From contig CAYZHM010000005.1 of the NCBI GenBank assembly GCA_964478225.1, forward strand, positions 38,817 through 102,816: a stretch of 64,000 nucleotides of DNA, written 5' to 3'. Both the position numbers and the translations under genes were made by a program. Positions 24,349 through 33,481 of the stretch are shown here, piece by piece; positions within the stretch are counted from its first letter, which is position 1; each line of letters begins with the position of its first letter. The notes below the pieces were generated by a model. The model was not told where the DNA came from, searched no databases, and saw only the letters and a list, made by a program, of their open reading frames with translations. The DNA comes from CAYZHM01 sp964478225 (GTDB lineage: Bacteria > Pseudomonadota > Alphaproteobacteria > Micavibrionales > Micavibrionaceae).

Positions 24349-26778
24349 ATGATTAGCGCCGTCAAACAAAAACAGGAACTGCCACTGGACGAGGCCTTGG
24401 AATTGGCTCGCGGACACCATCAGTCTGGAAATTATGTTTTGGCGGAGCGCACATACAGGGATATTTTGCGCGCGGTTCCCGATCATTTTCCGACCACACA
24501 ATTCCTTGCTGGCCTTCTCTATCAAGCGGGCAGTTACGACGAAGCCAAGTATTATTTTGAACGCGCTGTGGAGGCGGCTTCTGATGATGTAAATTGCCTG
24601 AGCAATTATGCGAGCGTGCTTGTGCAGATGAGGGAGTATGAGGAAGCTCTCCCCTATTTCGACAAGGCCTTGGGCCTAGAGCCTGACCGCGTTGATGTCC
24701 TGAATAATAAGGCGTATTTGCTGTGGTTGATGAAGGATTATGCGGAAGCGGAAAAGCTTTCGCGCAAGGCGTTGAAAATCGATTCTCATAATATCATCGC
24801 GTTGAATGGCTTAGCGATGTCACTGGCGCGCCTTTACAGGTATGAAGAGGCCGCGGATGCCTGGGAAATGGCAACAAAATATGATTCGGAAAATGTGTTG
24901 CTTTGGAGCAACTGGGGCAATGGACTTCGTGAGATGGGCCGTCTCAATCAGGCACGTCAGAAATGTGAAAAGGCTGTAGAGCTGGACCCGAAAAATGCTG
25001 AAGCCCTTAACAATTATGCCAACACGTTGCGCGACCTTGGTGATGTGGAAAAGGCCATTGAATATTACAATAGAGCAACGGATGAAACGCCAAGCTATGC
25101 GGAAGCACATAGCAATAAGGCCACGGCCTACTATGACAATCGTCAGTATGATTCTGCGATTATTGCCGCCAAGTATGCGATTGCTTTAAAACCGGAACTG
25201 GCTGAAGCCCATACGCTTTTGAGCAGTGCGCACTCTGCAAATGGTGACTACGACAAGGCACATGACTTTGCTCAACGCGCGATTCATTTTGCATCTCCTG
25301 ATGATGCTGATCCTTATATTGCTTTGGCGGAAGTCCTTGCGCGCTTGGATCGTCATGATGAGAGCCTTGCCGCACTGGCCGAGGCACTTGATCGTTCACC
25401 CGATTCAGCTCGCGCTTATATAAAACTTTCGGATGTTTATGAAAGCCTTAATAACGCTGAGGAAGCCCATAAGGCCCTTGATAGAGCTATGGAACTCAGC
25501 CCCGATATGCCTCGGCTTTATATGCGTAAAGCCATGGTCTTCCATATGCAGGGCGAGACTGAGAATGCCATGAAATTTATGGACAGAGCCATTGAGATGA
25601 CACCTGAATGGATTGCGCCTTATCAGCAAAAAGCAGAGATTTTGATTTCAAACAATGATGAGGATGGTGCGGAAGAACAGCTCCGCATCGCTATGGGCAT
25701 TTCAAAAATATCGCCAGGTCCGCATATCATGCTTGCAGGATTTAAAAAATATGAATCAGAAAATGATCCGGATTTTGTTGCACTGAAGGCCTTTGAGGAC
25801 ACCATACAGAACCATGGGAAAGATGTTGAGCTTAACTATTATTATGCTCTTGCTGATGCCTATGAGATTCTTAAGCAGTACAAGAAATCCTTCGAATATC
25901 TCGATAAAGCTTCGGCGTTGAAATTAAGGATGAGCCCAGCGACAGAGCTTGAACAAGGCCTTGTTGAGAAGCTGGAAATGAGACGCGGGATTTATACAAA
26001 GCAGTTCATTAAGGATCACACAGGAGAAGTTGGATTCAAAACGGACGTTCCAGTCTTTATTTGTGGGATGCCGCGTTCGGGTACCACTCTTACAGAACAG
26101 ATCATTTCTTCGCACCCTGACGTTTTTGGTGCGGGAGAGTTGAGCTATATCGGTGATTTGGCAAATTACCTGTCGGATCGTTCTGATAGAACACCAGAAT
26201 TGCTGACGGAGCTTGGTGAGCTTTACTACGAAAAAATTCGTGCGCGAGACAAATCCGGGAAAGCGAAAAGAATTACGGATAAAATGCCAGGAAATTGTAT
26301 GAATCTTGGCTTGATTGCTCTTGCATTGCCGGATGCTAAAATCATCCATTGCCGCCGCAATCCTATCGATACTCTCTTGTCCTGCTATAAGCAGAATTTC
26401 TCTACAGGTCATTACTGGTCGTATAGCCTTGAGGAAATGGGTGATTTCTACAGAGAGTATGAAAAGATGATGGCTTATTGGCGTGAAGCATTGCCTGGGC
26501 GTTTCCTTGAAATTGAATATGAAGAGACCGTTAATAATTTTGAAGAACAAGCGCGCAAGCTCATCGATTATGTTGGACTAGAATGGCATGATGCCTGCTT
26601 GGCGCCGCACAAACAGAAGCGTTCGGTTCTGACGGCCAGCCGCTCACAGGTCACGCAGCCCATTTACACGACCTCGGTTGAGAAATGGCGGAAGTATGAG
26701 GTGGAGTTGCAGCCTGTGGTTCGCAAATTACGCCCCGAGCTTGCATTGCCGGAGCAGAAGCTCAAAGCCAACGCATAA
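24349..26778 (+). CDS. TPR-repeat protein with C-terminal sulfotransferase domain
   Basis: 809 residues from the ATG at 24349, with GGAGGA eight bases upstream. About 12-13 tetratricopeptide repeats (A-x-x-x-Y-x-x-A-L...P patterns) fill residues 10-540. The C-terminal 250 residues form a sulfotransferase_3/TPST-like domain: the PAPS 5'-phosphosulfate loop PRSGTTLTEQ (about 571-580), and the 3'-phosphate loop CRRNPIDTLLSCYKQ (about 666-680). The family transfers sulfate from PAPS to sugars, peptides or proteins; TPRs would bind partner or substrate. No signal peptide is seen. PAPS synthesis genes (cysD, cysNC, cysQ) lie about 3-7 kb downstream on the other strand. The acceptor is unknown. Confidence 0.88.
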   Translation: MISAVKQKQELPLDEALELARGHHQSGNYVLAERTYRDILRAVPDHFPTTQFLAGLLYQAGSYDEAKYYFERAVEAASDDVNCLSNYASVLVQMREYEEALPYFDKALGLEPDRVDVLNNKAYLLWLMKDYAEAEKLSRKALKIDSHNIIALNGLAMSLARLYRYEEAADAWEMATKYDSENVLLWSNWGNGLREMGRLNQARQKCEKAVELDPKNAEALNNYANTLRDLGDVEKAIEYYNRATDETPSYAEAHSNKATAYYDNRQYDSAIIAAKYAIALKPELAEAHTLLSSAHSANGDYDKAHDFAQRAIHFASPDDADPYIALAEVLARLDRHDESLAALAEALDRSPDSARAYIKLSDVYESLNNAEEAHKALDRAMELSPDMPRLYMRKAMVFHMQGETENAMKFMDRAIEMTPEWIAPYQQKAEILISNNDEDGAEEQLRIAMGISKISPGPHIMLAGFKKYESENDPDFVALKAFEDTIQNHGKDVELNYYYALADAYEILKQYKKSFEYLDKASALKLRMSPATELEQGLVEKLEMRRGIYTKQFIKDHTGEVGFKTDVPVFICGMPRSGTTLTEQIISSHPDVFGAGELSYIGDLANYLSDRSDRTPELLTELGELYYEKIRARDKSGKAKRITDKMPGNCMNLGLIALALPDAKIIHCRRNPIDTLLSCYKQNFSTGHYWSYSLEEMGDFYREYEKMMAYWREALPGRFLEIEYEETVNNFEEQARKLIDYVGLEWHDACLAPHKQKRSVLTASRSQVTQPIYTTSVEKWRKYEVELQPVVRKLRPELALPEQKLKANA

Positions 26779-27745
26779 ACTTAAACAATAGATATTCGGC
26801 AATCACAAATATCCCGCACAGAAGACAGACAATCCAAAATGCGATGCTGTCGTCTGCGCCGGGCATGCCGCCAACGTTTATGCCAAGCAAACCTGTGATG
26901 AATCCTAGTGGCAAAAAAATTGCTGCAACGACTGAAAGCACGTACATGTTTTTGTTCATGCGATCGGACAGAATATTTGCAAGCTCGTCTTTGACGATTT
27001 GGGCGCGTTCGCGAATTGCATCCAGATCTTCGACGTAGCGAGAGAGACGGTCCTGGCTTTCCTGAAGTTGCCTTCTGTGTAGCGAATCCAACCATTTAAT
27101 TTCCGAGAGGCGTAAATAACCGACAACGTCCTTTTGAGGGGCGATGTAGCGGCGCAGTACGATTGCCATTTTGCGGATGTCTATGATGTCCTGGCGGTCT
27201 TTTAAATCGGGTGTTTCGAGGATGGCTTCTTCGATGTTGTCGGTGCGCTCGTCAAGTTCAAGAATCACAGGTTCCATGTACTTGAACAAGCTGGTCATCA
27301 ATGCAACCATTATATCAGCGGCATCCTTGGGCCCTGTTCCAGCCTTAAGTTTTTCGTGGATGTTTTCTACTGCCTTTACGGGGCGGCGCTGGGTTGAGAT
27401 TACACGGTGCTTGTCGATCCAAATTCGCAGTGACACCATGTCTTCCGGTTCTGCGCCGGGGTTGAGATTTACACCGCGTAAAATGAGCAAAACACCGTTG
27501 CCGATTTCAAGAATGCGCGGGCGCGTTTCTTCCGCAAGCAACGATTCCAGAATGATATCGTCGAGATAAGGAAGGTTCTTTTTCAACCATGTCTTGGTCT
27601 CGGGATGGTTAACGTCGAGGTGCGCCCAAGCCAGAGTAGGAGACTTAAGTTTTTTGGCAATTTCATTTTCACCTTTGAGAGATTCAGCAGCGCCTTTGCC
27701 ATCGAGCTCTACAGCAAACAAGATGTGTGATTTCTTATCACTCAT
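26762..27745 (-). CDS. zntB: CorA-family divalent cation transporter, ZntB-like
   Basis: 327 residues. A soluble N-terminal alpha/beta funnel domain is followed by a long helix with many Glu, Asp and Arg residues, then two C-terminal membrane spans (about 267-290 and 300-320). The pore loop between them is GINVGGMPGA, the G-x-N motif with the GINxGG variant typical of ZntB, a proton-coupled Zn2+ transporter. The start is ATG 27745: GGAGG lies eight bases upstream, whereas the alternative ATG at 27760 overlaps that SD. The start overlaps the pyrC stop (ATGA), so translation is coupled. The 3' end overlaps the sulfotransferase gene by 17 bases. Confidence 0.85.
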   Translation of the reverse strand: MSDKKSHILFAVELDGKGAAESLKGENEIAKKLKSPTLAWAHLDVNHPETKTWLKKNLPYLDDIILESLLAEETRPRILEIGNGVLLILRGVNLNPGAEPEDMVSLRIWIDKHRVISTQRRPVKAVENIHEKLKAGTGPKDAADIMVALMTSLFKYMEPVILELDERTDNIEEAILETPDLKDRQDIIDIRKMAIVLRRYIAPQKDVVGYLRLSEIKWLDSLHRRQLQESQDRLSRYVEDLDAIRERAQIVKDELANILSDRMNKNMYVLSVVAAIFLPLGFITGLLGINVGGMPGADDSIAFWIVCLLCGIFVIAEYLLFKFMRWL

Positions 27746-28854
27746 CTTACGATCCTCCATGGGATATCGACTGATTTTTTGATCCCGTCACTCATGCCGA
27801 GGGGAAGAGGTGTTATGTATTCCGTTCCTACTTTGACCGCGGTCACAGTTTGTGGCTTTTTTTCGAGAACAAATGTCTTTTGAGATGGCTTCAGATCGTA
27901 GAATTCTGGGCCAATTGTGCAGAGAAATTTTTTAAAAATTTCAACATGTTGCGGATTTGTAAAATCTGCGCCGGATTCTTCGAAAGCCTGAGCGTAAAGC
28001 TGGGGTGCGATTCCCCCTGTGTAACACCCCGCAGCACAGCCACAGGGCGTGGTTTTATTCACATGCGGGGCACTGTCTGTTCCGGCGAAAAATTTTGTGT
28101 TGTCAGGGCTCATAACAGCTGCGCGCAATGCTACCCTATCTTCTTCGAATTTAAGAAGCGGGAGGCAATAAAGATGATACTTAAACCCCTTCAGCAAATC
28201 GCCCACTGTGTACAGAAGGTGTTGCGGCGTGATGGTCGCGGCTACTTTGTTTGATGTTTGTTCAACGAACTTGACGGCAGCAGCCGTTGTGACATGTTCG
28301 CAGACAATCTTTAAATTAGGAAATTTCTCGATCAGGCGCGGCATACGTTCGCGGTAAAAAATTTCCTCGGCGTTTGAGGACCGATCGAAATAATCTTCGC
28401 CTGACAGATCGTGCTCTTCCCCGTGAATACAAAGGACGACACGCATATCTTCCATGGCTTGGAAGACACCATTCTCCATATATGTTTCGAGCGGAGCGGC
28501 GTGACTTGCGCCAGTCGTGCCATGCGGGGGATAATATTTGCATGCCTTTAAGATGCCGCTCTTTTTCCCTTCGACGATTGCATGGGCATTGGTTTCATGG
28601 GTCAGGTATAAGGGAACGATGATACTATCAAACTGGTCAGCGCCAGCCGCCATCAAATTGGCGATATAGTTTTCAATGCTGCTGTGGCCGCCGGCATCGA
28701 TTTTTTGTACGCGTGCCAATGGTGGGCTTGTGTTGGGCATTGCCAGAATACCGGCGCAGCCCATAGCAAGATGATCTTTGACCAGAGTAGGCATAATATC
28801 GCCCTGACGGAAATGGGCGTGCAAATCGTACCAGAGAGGCAATTCCATCTTCAT
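27742..28854 (-). CDS. pyrC: Dihydroorotase, PyrC type
   Basis: 370 residues. It catalyses ring closure of carbamoyl-aspartate to dihydroorotate in pyrimidine synthesis. The class II homodimeric type is indicated by H-x-H in DLHAHFRQG near the N-terminus, the carbamylated-Lys motif CKYYPPHGTTGASH, metal His in CIHGEEHD and EHVTTA, and the Asp motif FAGTDSAPHVNKT. The N-terminal H-x-H context (HAHFRQG) deviates slightly from the usual HLHLRDG but keeps the ligands. Start ATG 28854; an in-frame ATG two codons later (28848) is also possible. It is coupled to zntB through an ATGA overlap. Confidence 0.93.
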   Translation of the reverse strand: MKMELPLWYDLHAHFRQGDIMPTLVKDHLAMGCAGILAMPNTSPPLARVQKIDAGGHSSIENYIANLMAAGADQFDSIIVPLYLTHETNAHAIVEGKKSGILKACKYYPPHGTTGASHAAPLETYMENGVFQAMEDMRVVLCIHGEEHDLSGEDYFDRSSNAEEIFYRERMPRLIEKFPNLKIVCEHVTTAAAVKFVEQTSNKVAATITPQHLLYTVGDLLKGFKYHLYCLPLLKFEEDRVALRAAVMSPDNTKFFAGTDSAPHVNKTTPCGCAAGCYTGGIAPQLYAQAFEESGADFTNPQHVEIFKKFLCTIGPEFYDLKPSQKTFVLEKKPQTVTAVKVGTEYITPLPLGMSDGIKKSVDIPWRIVR

Positions 28855-28881
28855 GGGCGTCAGTATGCGCTGCCGAAGTCT

Positions 28882-29235
28882 TCAACTCAATAGAATCTCT
28901 AAGGTTTTTATAATTTTTCTTTGAAATTTTTTGTCCGGATATTCCACCAGGCGCAGTAGTATCGATGTGGGTGAAAAACTGGGCTTTTGTGATTTGTCTG
29001 CTCTGATTGAGTTTATTCCTTCAAAAAACCAGTCGGCAGGAACATTAAACAAGCAGCAAACTGTGTACATTCTGTCACAGGACAATCGGTTTTGGCCACT
29101 TTCGTATTTTTGTATTTGCTGAGAAGAAACGCCAATCTTTTTGCCAAAGGCGGTTTGCGAAAGCCCTTGTAATTTCCTTACTTTTCTTAGATTTTGACCT
29201 ATAATTTTTGCTTCGATTGGCACACGGTTTTTCAA
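28882..29235 (-). CDS. XRE-family transcriptional regulator
   Basis: 117 residues from a TTG at 29235 with an excellent SD (AGGAGGAAGG). The frame is open further upstream, but the promoter found at 29269-29297 would exclude those starts. An HTH_3 domain covers about residues 12-70 (IGQNLRKVRKLQGLSQTAFGKKIGVSSQQIQKYESGQNRL). The C-terminal part is helical and may dimerise. It resembles short cytoplasmic regulators common in alphaproteobacteria. It is divergent from the second XRE regulator at 29355, with a shared palindrome between them. Confidence 0.82.
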   Translation of the reverse strand: MKNRVPIEAKIIGQNLRKVRKLQGLSQTAFGKKIGVSSQQIQKYESGQNRLSCDRMYTVCCLFNVPADWFFEGINSIRADKSQKPSFSPTSILLRLVEYPDKKFQRKIIKTLEILLS

Positions 29236-29268
29236 ATTTCCTTCCTCCTTTTTAAAATCAGTGGTTGT

Positions 29269-29322
29269 ATTGTATTTTCTTTTTTGGAAAGTTTCAATCT
29301 TAAATTGCCAAAAAAGCAATTT
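29269..29322. promoter_or_regulatory. Divergent promoter region with operator-like palindrome
   Basis: Minus-strand promoter TTGAAA (29292-29297), 17 bases, TACAAT (29269-29274), a near-consensus pair for the 28882-29235 regulator. Immediately upstream is the inverted repeat AAATTGC (29302-29308) / GCAATTT (29316-29322). A weaker plus-strand pair, TTGCCA (29305-29310), 18 bases, GATTAT (29329-29334), overlaps the palindrome and points at the regulator starting 29355. Confidence 0.6.
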
Positions 29323-29354
29323 TTTAATGATTATGTTTATGAGATAGTCGTGCC

Positions 29355-29963
29355 ATGGACGCTAAATGGTTGAAAACACAGTTTGATAACAACCCAAGCA
29401 AGACTAAAACAGGCTTGGCGAGCGTATTGGGGCTTGAACCGCCCGCTATCAGCAAGATCCTAAAGGGCCAGAGACAAATAAAGGCTCAGGAATATATTCA
29501 GATGTGTGCGTTCTTTGGTCTTGAAAATGACACCAATAAGCTCAAACCGGAATTGGACGCTTACACGCTGAAACCCGTTGCCAACAGCCCTGTCTTTGGT
29601 GAACCATCAGTAGAAAATAACGACGATCAGTGGCGCATTCCGGCAAAAATTTTGAATAAGCGTACGAGTGCCCCGCCGGACCAGATCAAAATTTTCGAAA
29701 ATACAGAACATCTCATGGAGCCGGATTTCCGTCAGGGTGAGCATGTTTTGGTGGATATGAGTGATAAAAAGCCTTCGCCCCCAGGCGTATTTCTTGTCTC
29801 GGACGGGCTTGGTTATATGGTTCGATATTGTGAGTTTATTCCAAAATCGAATCCGCCAGAAATTAAAATCTCTGCACGCCATAGAGACTTCGTTGCACAA
29901 ACAGTTGATTTAAACGATATTGACCTTCTAGGGCGCGTTATTGCCAAGCTGCAAATGATTTAG
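29355..29963 (+). CDS. HTH regulator with degenerate S24/LexA-like C-terminal domain
   Basis: 202 residues. The N-terminal HTH (about 3-55; NPSKTKTGLASVLGLEPPAISKILKGQRQIKAQEY) is followed by a linker and an S24-peptidase-like domain (about 110-202; EHLMEPDFRQGEHVLVDMSDKKPSPPGVFLVSDG). In LexA and CI proteins this segment reads G-D-S-M-x-P with a catalytic Ser, and a Lys general base follows in the V-K-R region. Here the Ser position is Leu and the Lys position appears to be Arg (YMVRYCEF), so self-cleavage is not expected. It is probably a dimeric repressor that is switched by other means. Its TAG stop overlaps the cysQ stop. Confidence 0.8.
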   Translation: MDAKWLKTQFDNNPSKTKTGLASVLGLEPPAISKILKGQRQIKAQEYIQMCAFFGLENDTNKLKPELDAYTLKPVANSPVFGEPSVENNDDQWRIPAKILNKRTSAPPDQIKIFENTEHLMEPDFRQGEHVLVDMSDKKPSPPGVFLVSDGLGYMVRYCEFIPKSNPPEIKISARHRDFVAQTVDLNDIDLLGRVIAKLQMI

Positions 29964-30784
29964 TCAGATGAATGCCATTTGAAAGAACTTGCGATAAACT
30001 CCGGATTCAGGAATTTTGGCCTCGCGCCTCCATATTGCAATGGATTGCCTTCGAGATCTGTGATCATGCCCCCCGCTGCACGCAGAATAGCATCCCCTGC
30101 CGCTGTATCCCATTCTGATGTCAGGCCAAAGCGCGGATAGATGTCGGCCTTGCCTTCAGCGATCGCGCAAATCTTGAGAGAACTGCCGCGCTTGATGACT
30201 TTGTTGATTTTATAATTTCCGAGAAATGCCTCAAGCTTTTCGGCGCTGCCGTGGCTTTTGCTGGCGGCAACGGTCAGACCTTCTAATAGCAACGGCCTTA
30301 CAGTGATGAGTTTTTCTTTGTTTGTATCTTCGTTCCAGCGCACAGCCGTATTCTGACCATGCGCGGCATACATAACGCCTGTGGCCGGTGCATACACTAC
30401 TCCCATGACGGGTATAGAGTCTTTAATCAGTGCAATATTGACTGTAAATTCTGTGCCACCGCTTATAAATTCTTTTGTCCCGTCCAGAGGATCGACAAGC
30501 CAGAAATATCCTGTGCTGCCCAGGTCGGGTAAGCGCCCCTCCTCCGCGGCTTCTTCTCCGATCACCGGAACGCTAGGCGTTAGATCGGCCAGTGCCGCCG
30601 TAATCATGGCCTCTGACTCCGTATCGGCCAAAGTTACGGGTGAGCCATCGCCCTTTTTCAATGTCCCGGGATCTTTGAGATCATCATAATATTCGAGAAT
30701 TATTTCGCCGGCTTCAAGAGCTGTACGACGGACCATGTTACACAGGGCGCCGAGATTTTCGAGCAGGACATTTTCAGGCGGCAA
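29960..30784 (-). CDS. cysQ: 3'(2'),5'-bisphosphate nucleotidase CysQ
   Basis: 274 residues, inositol-monophosphatase fold. Metal-binding motifs: GEEAAEEG (E-E), WLVDPLDGTKEF (D-P-x-D-G-T) and SEWDTAAGDAIL (W-D-x-A-A). It converts PAP to AMP, removing the inhibitory by-product of PAPS-dependent reactions. The start is TTG 30784 with AAGGA seven bases upstream, overlapping the end of cysNC by 11 bases; an ATG 16 codons later is possible but would cut the first helix. It is last in the ugd-cysD-cysNC-cysQ unit, which fits its role of clearing PAP. Confidence 0.92.
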   Translation of the reverse strand: MPPENVLLENLGALCNMVRRTALEAGEIILEYYDDLKDPGTLKKGDGSPVTLADTESEAMITAALADLTPSVPVIGEEAAEEGRLPDLGSTGYFWLVDPLDGTKEFISGGTEFTVNIALIKDSIPVMGVVYAPATGVMYAAHGQNTAVRWNEDTNKEKLITVRPLLLEGLTVAASKSHGSAEKLEAFLGNYKINKVIKRGSSLKICAIAEGKADIYPRFGLTSEWDTAAGDAILRAAGGMITDLEGNPLQYGGARPKFLNPEFIASSFKWHSSD

Positions 30785-32684
30785 TTGTTCTGTCCTTTTT
30801 ATCTTCCTTCGCAGACACGCCCGTCAGGCCGATGCATGATTCAATATACTGCACAACCTGATCTACGCATTCCTGGATATCATTGTTCTGAGTATCAACG
30901 ACCAACTCAGGGTTTTCCGGGGGTTCGTATGGCGAGCCGATGCCTGTGAATTCTGCGATTTTTCCAGCCCTCGCCTTTTTATACAGACCTTTGGGATCGC
31001 GTTTTTCACATGTTGCAAGATCGGCCTTGATGTAAATTTCATAGAATCGGTTGGGCGCTATTGCACGAACACGATCGCGATCTGATTTATACGGAGATAT
31101 GAACGAGGTAATTACTGCCAAACCTGCATCGGACATTAACGCGGCAACCTCGCCTGCGCGGCGGATATTTTCTGTTCGGTCTTCCGGAGAAAACCCGAGA
31201 TCAACATTCAACCCATGACGCAAATTATCACCATCCAAAACGTAGGAGTGAAATCCTTTTTCGAACAATGCCTTTTCAACGGCCATTGCAATTGTTGATT
31301 TTCCTGCGCCTGACAAACCCGTCAGCCAGAATATACCCGCGTCGTGTCCTTTGTTAGCGACTCGTGTTTCACGACTCAACAAATGATCTTCAATTGTAAT
31401 ATTTTGTGATTTGGGGCGTGTTGAAACACGTTGATCCGGGTACCCTTCCATGCAGATTTTTCCGCCGCCGGCAATGTCATAGCCATCATAGAGAACCACG
31501 CGCCCGAGTTTGCTATTACTGACATAGGCATCAATGGGCAAAAGATTATGCGCACGCAATGTTACTTCAGCGACAGCATTTTGCTCTATCTGTCCTGCTT
31601 CATTGTCGTGTTCAAGATTCTGCGTGTTGATCACTTTTTCGATGGATTGCACATTGACCAAAGCCTCGTGCGTGCCATAGCGCATTTTATAAATATTGCC
31701 GACTTTCAGCGGCTTTTTCGAAAGCCAGAATATGCTCGCCCGCAACACATTTGAAAGCATAGGCGGATCTTCCGTCAGCGAAGCAATGTGGCCGCGTTCT
31801 GCAAAGATTGGCTGATCGAGTGTAATGCCGATACATTCTCCTGCAGATGCCTTCTTTTTGTTTTTATCCGCAGGCCAGACTTCGATAGATGTCACTCTGG
31901 CTTCTTCATTGGTTGGCGAGAATAAAAGCGTATCACCCAATTGCAACGATCCGGTTTCGATGCGTCCAACCACAATGCGCTTTTCTCCATATCTGTAGAC
32001 ATCTTGCACAGGGAAGCGGAGATGATTTGAGCTTTCGGATTTGGCTATTTTGAATGTATCAAGAGCTTCTGTTAAGGTCTTGCCTTTGTACCAGGATAGA
32101 TTTTCGCTGCGTGAGGCCAGCATTTCGCCTGAGCGTGCGCTGATCGGGATAATATGCGATGGCTTAAGCCCAATGGAGTGAAGATATTTTTTGATATCGG
32201 CTGAAAGAGCGTTGAATTTTTTCTGATCGTAACTTACGGCGTCCATCTTATTGATGACGACGGCAATTTGTTCAAGGCCAAGCAGCGAAAGCATATAAGC
32301 ATGACGGCGCGTTTGTTCACGAACACCTTCCAGCCCATCAACAACAAGAATTGCAGCGTCCGCCTGAGCAGCACCGGAGATCATGTTTTTTAGAAACTCG
32401 CGGTGACCTGGGGCGTCGATAATGACATAGTTTCTTTTTTGGGTGGCAAAGCGGATTTGTGTTGTATCGATGGTAATGGCCTGATCGCGCTCGGCCTGAA
32501 AGGCATCCAGAACAAACGACCATTCGAGAACGTCCGTGCCGCGGCGCTGGCAAATCTGTTGTAATTCCTCGTACTTACCGTCAGGCAGGCTGCCGGTATC
32601 GTAAAGCAAACGACCGATCAAGGTTGATTTGCCATGATCGACGTGGCCGACGATGACGATGTTGAGAGGGTGCGTATCTTTCAT
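30774..32684 (-). CDS. cysNC: Bifunctional sulfate adenylyltransferase GTPase subunit / APS kinase (CysN-CysC fusion)
   Basis: 636 residues. Residues 1-about 430 are an EF-Tu-like GTPase (GHVDHGKST, DAPGHREF, NKMD) that drives APS formation by CysD. The C-terminal 190 residues are APS kinase (P-loop GLSGAGKST, then DGDNLRHGLNVDLGFSPEDRTENIRR, ISPYKSDRD) making PAPS. This is the NodQ/CysNC architecture. The ATG at 32684 shares bases with the cysD stop (TGATG), so the two subunits are translationally coupled. A GTG one codon earlier is in frame. Confidence 0.96.
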   Translation of the reverse strand: MKDTHPLNIVIVGHVDHGKSTLIGRLLYDTGSLPDGKYEELQQICQRRGTDVLEWSFVLDAFQAERDQAITIDTTQIRFATQKRNYVIIDAPGHREFLKNMISGAAQADAAILVVDGLEGVREQTRRHAYMLSLLGLEQIAVVINKMDAVSYDQKKFNALSADIKKYLHSIGLKPSHIIPISARSGEMLASRSENLSWYKGKTLTEALDTFKIAKSESSNHLRFPVQDVYRYGEKRIVVGRIETGSLQLGDTLLFSPTNEEARVTSIEVWPADKNKKKASAGECIGITLDQPIFAERGHIASLTEDPPMLSNVLRASIFWLSKKPLKVGNIYKMRYGTHEALVNVQSIEKVINTQNLEHDNEAGQIEQNAVAEVTLRAHNLLPIDAYVSNSKLGRVVLYDGYDIAGGGKICMEGYPDQRVSTRPKSQNITIEDHLLSRETRVANKGHDAGIFWLTGLSGAGKSTIAMAVEKALFEKGFHSYVLDGDNLRHGLNVDLGFSPEDRTENIRRAGEVAALMSDAGLAVITSFISPYKSDRDRVRAIAPNRFYEIYIKADLATCEKRDPKGLYKKARAGKIAEFTGIGSPYEPPENPELVVDTQNNDIQECVDQVVQYIESCIGLTGVSAKEDKKDRTIAA

Positions 32685-33481
32685 CACATATACCCCCTCG
32701 CCCTTAGTTTTTCGAAACTGTCTTCCGTTTCCTTATCCATTGAGCGACCTGCGCGTTCGGAGACTTTTGTTGTTTCAAGTTCTTTGATGATTTCCTCAAT
32801 GTTGGATGCATCACTGTCGACCGGGAAAGTAATGTTTTTCTCGCCGAGCGAGCGGTAGCGTTTGCCGTTTCTTGAAAAATAAAGCTCACAGCACGGAATG
32901 TTTTCACGCTGCGTATAGCGCCAGATATCAATTTCCGTCCAGCTTAAAATCGGATGGATGCGCATATGCGTTCCTTCAGGGAATTCGGTTTTGTATTGAT
33001 CCCAGAATTCGGGAGGTTGATCTTTGAAGTCCCAGCTACCGTCCAGCGTACGTGGTGAGAAGACACGCTCTTTCGCGCGCAGGCCTTGTTCGTCGCGGCG
33101 AATTCCAGCGATGATCCCTTTGTATTGCTTTTCGGCCAGTAACGTTTTCAGTCCTTCGGTTTTGCGCATAGCGGCACGCGTATTGGGAGGAAGAGTTTGG
33201 TCCATTTCCTCCTCCGGAGGACAAGGCCAATTGATGCAATCAAGATCCCAGTCTTTGATAAGTTGATCACGAAACGCATAAACCTCAGGCAACTCCATAT
33301 CGGTGTCGAGCAAAATAACGGGAAATGGCACACGGCCAAAGAATGCCTTGCGCACCATCCAGAGCAATGCTGTCGAATCCTNNNNNNNNNNCCAAAGCAT
33401 GCCTAGAGGATCAACGCGGTTATAAGCTTCGCGGAGAATATAAATGGTCTGAGCTTCGAGATCGTCGAGATTTTTATGCAC
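32684..33481 (-). CDS. cysD: Sulfate adenylyltransferase subunit 2 (CysD), interrupted by an N run
   Basis: 265 residues. PP-loop ATP pyrophosphatase that adenylates sulfate together with CysN. After LDDLEAQTIYILREAY come DPLGMLW, four undetermined codons, then DSTALLW; in relatives the missing part is the S-x-G-K of the PP-loop. The frame is kept and the last hidden codon is NAG, compatible with Lys. Other family marks are LLDTDMELPEVYAFRD, IAGIRRDEQGLRAKERVFSPR and HPILSWTEIDIWRYT. The start is GTG 33481, overlapping the ugd stop by eight bases. Confidence 0.95.
   Translation of the reverse strand: MHKNLDDLEAQTIYILREAYNRVDPLGMLWXXXXDSTALLWMVRKAFFGRVPFPVILLDTDMELPEVYAFRDQLIKDWDLDCINWPCPPEEEMDQTLPPNTRAAMRKTEGLKTLLAEKQYKGIIAGIRRDEQGLRAKERVFSPRTLDGSWDFKDQPPEFWDQYKTEFPEGTHMRIHPILSWTEIDIWRYTQRENIPCCELYFSRNGKRYRSLGEKNITFPVDSDASNIEEIIKELETTKVSERAGRSMDKETEDSFEKLRARGYM
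33382..33391. other. Assembly gap of ten N bases
   Basis: Ten consecutive N lie inside cysD over the PP-loop codons. The reading frame and residue count on both sides agree with a true length of ten, so it looks like masked or unresolved bases, not an estimated gap. Confidence 0.98.

Noticed and set aside
28882..29963. Prophage remnant around the two XRE regulators
   Set aside because: No integrase, structural or lysis genes and no att-like repeats; flanking genes are housekeeping (pyrC, cysQ).
33382..33391. Frameshift or pseudogene in cysD
   Set aside because: The frame is continuous on both sides of the N run and the residue count matches the family.
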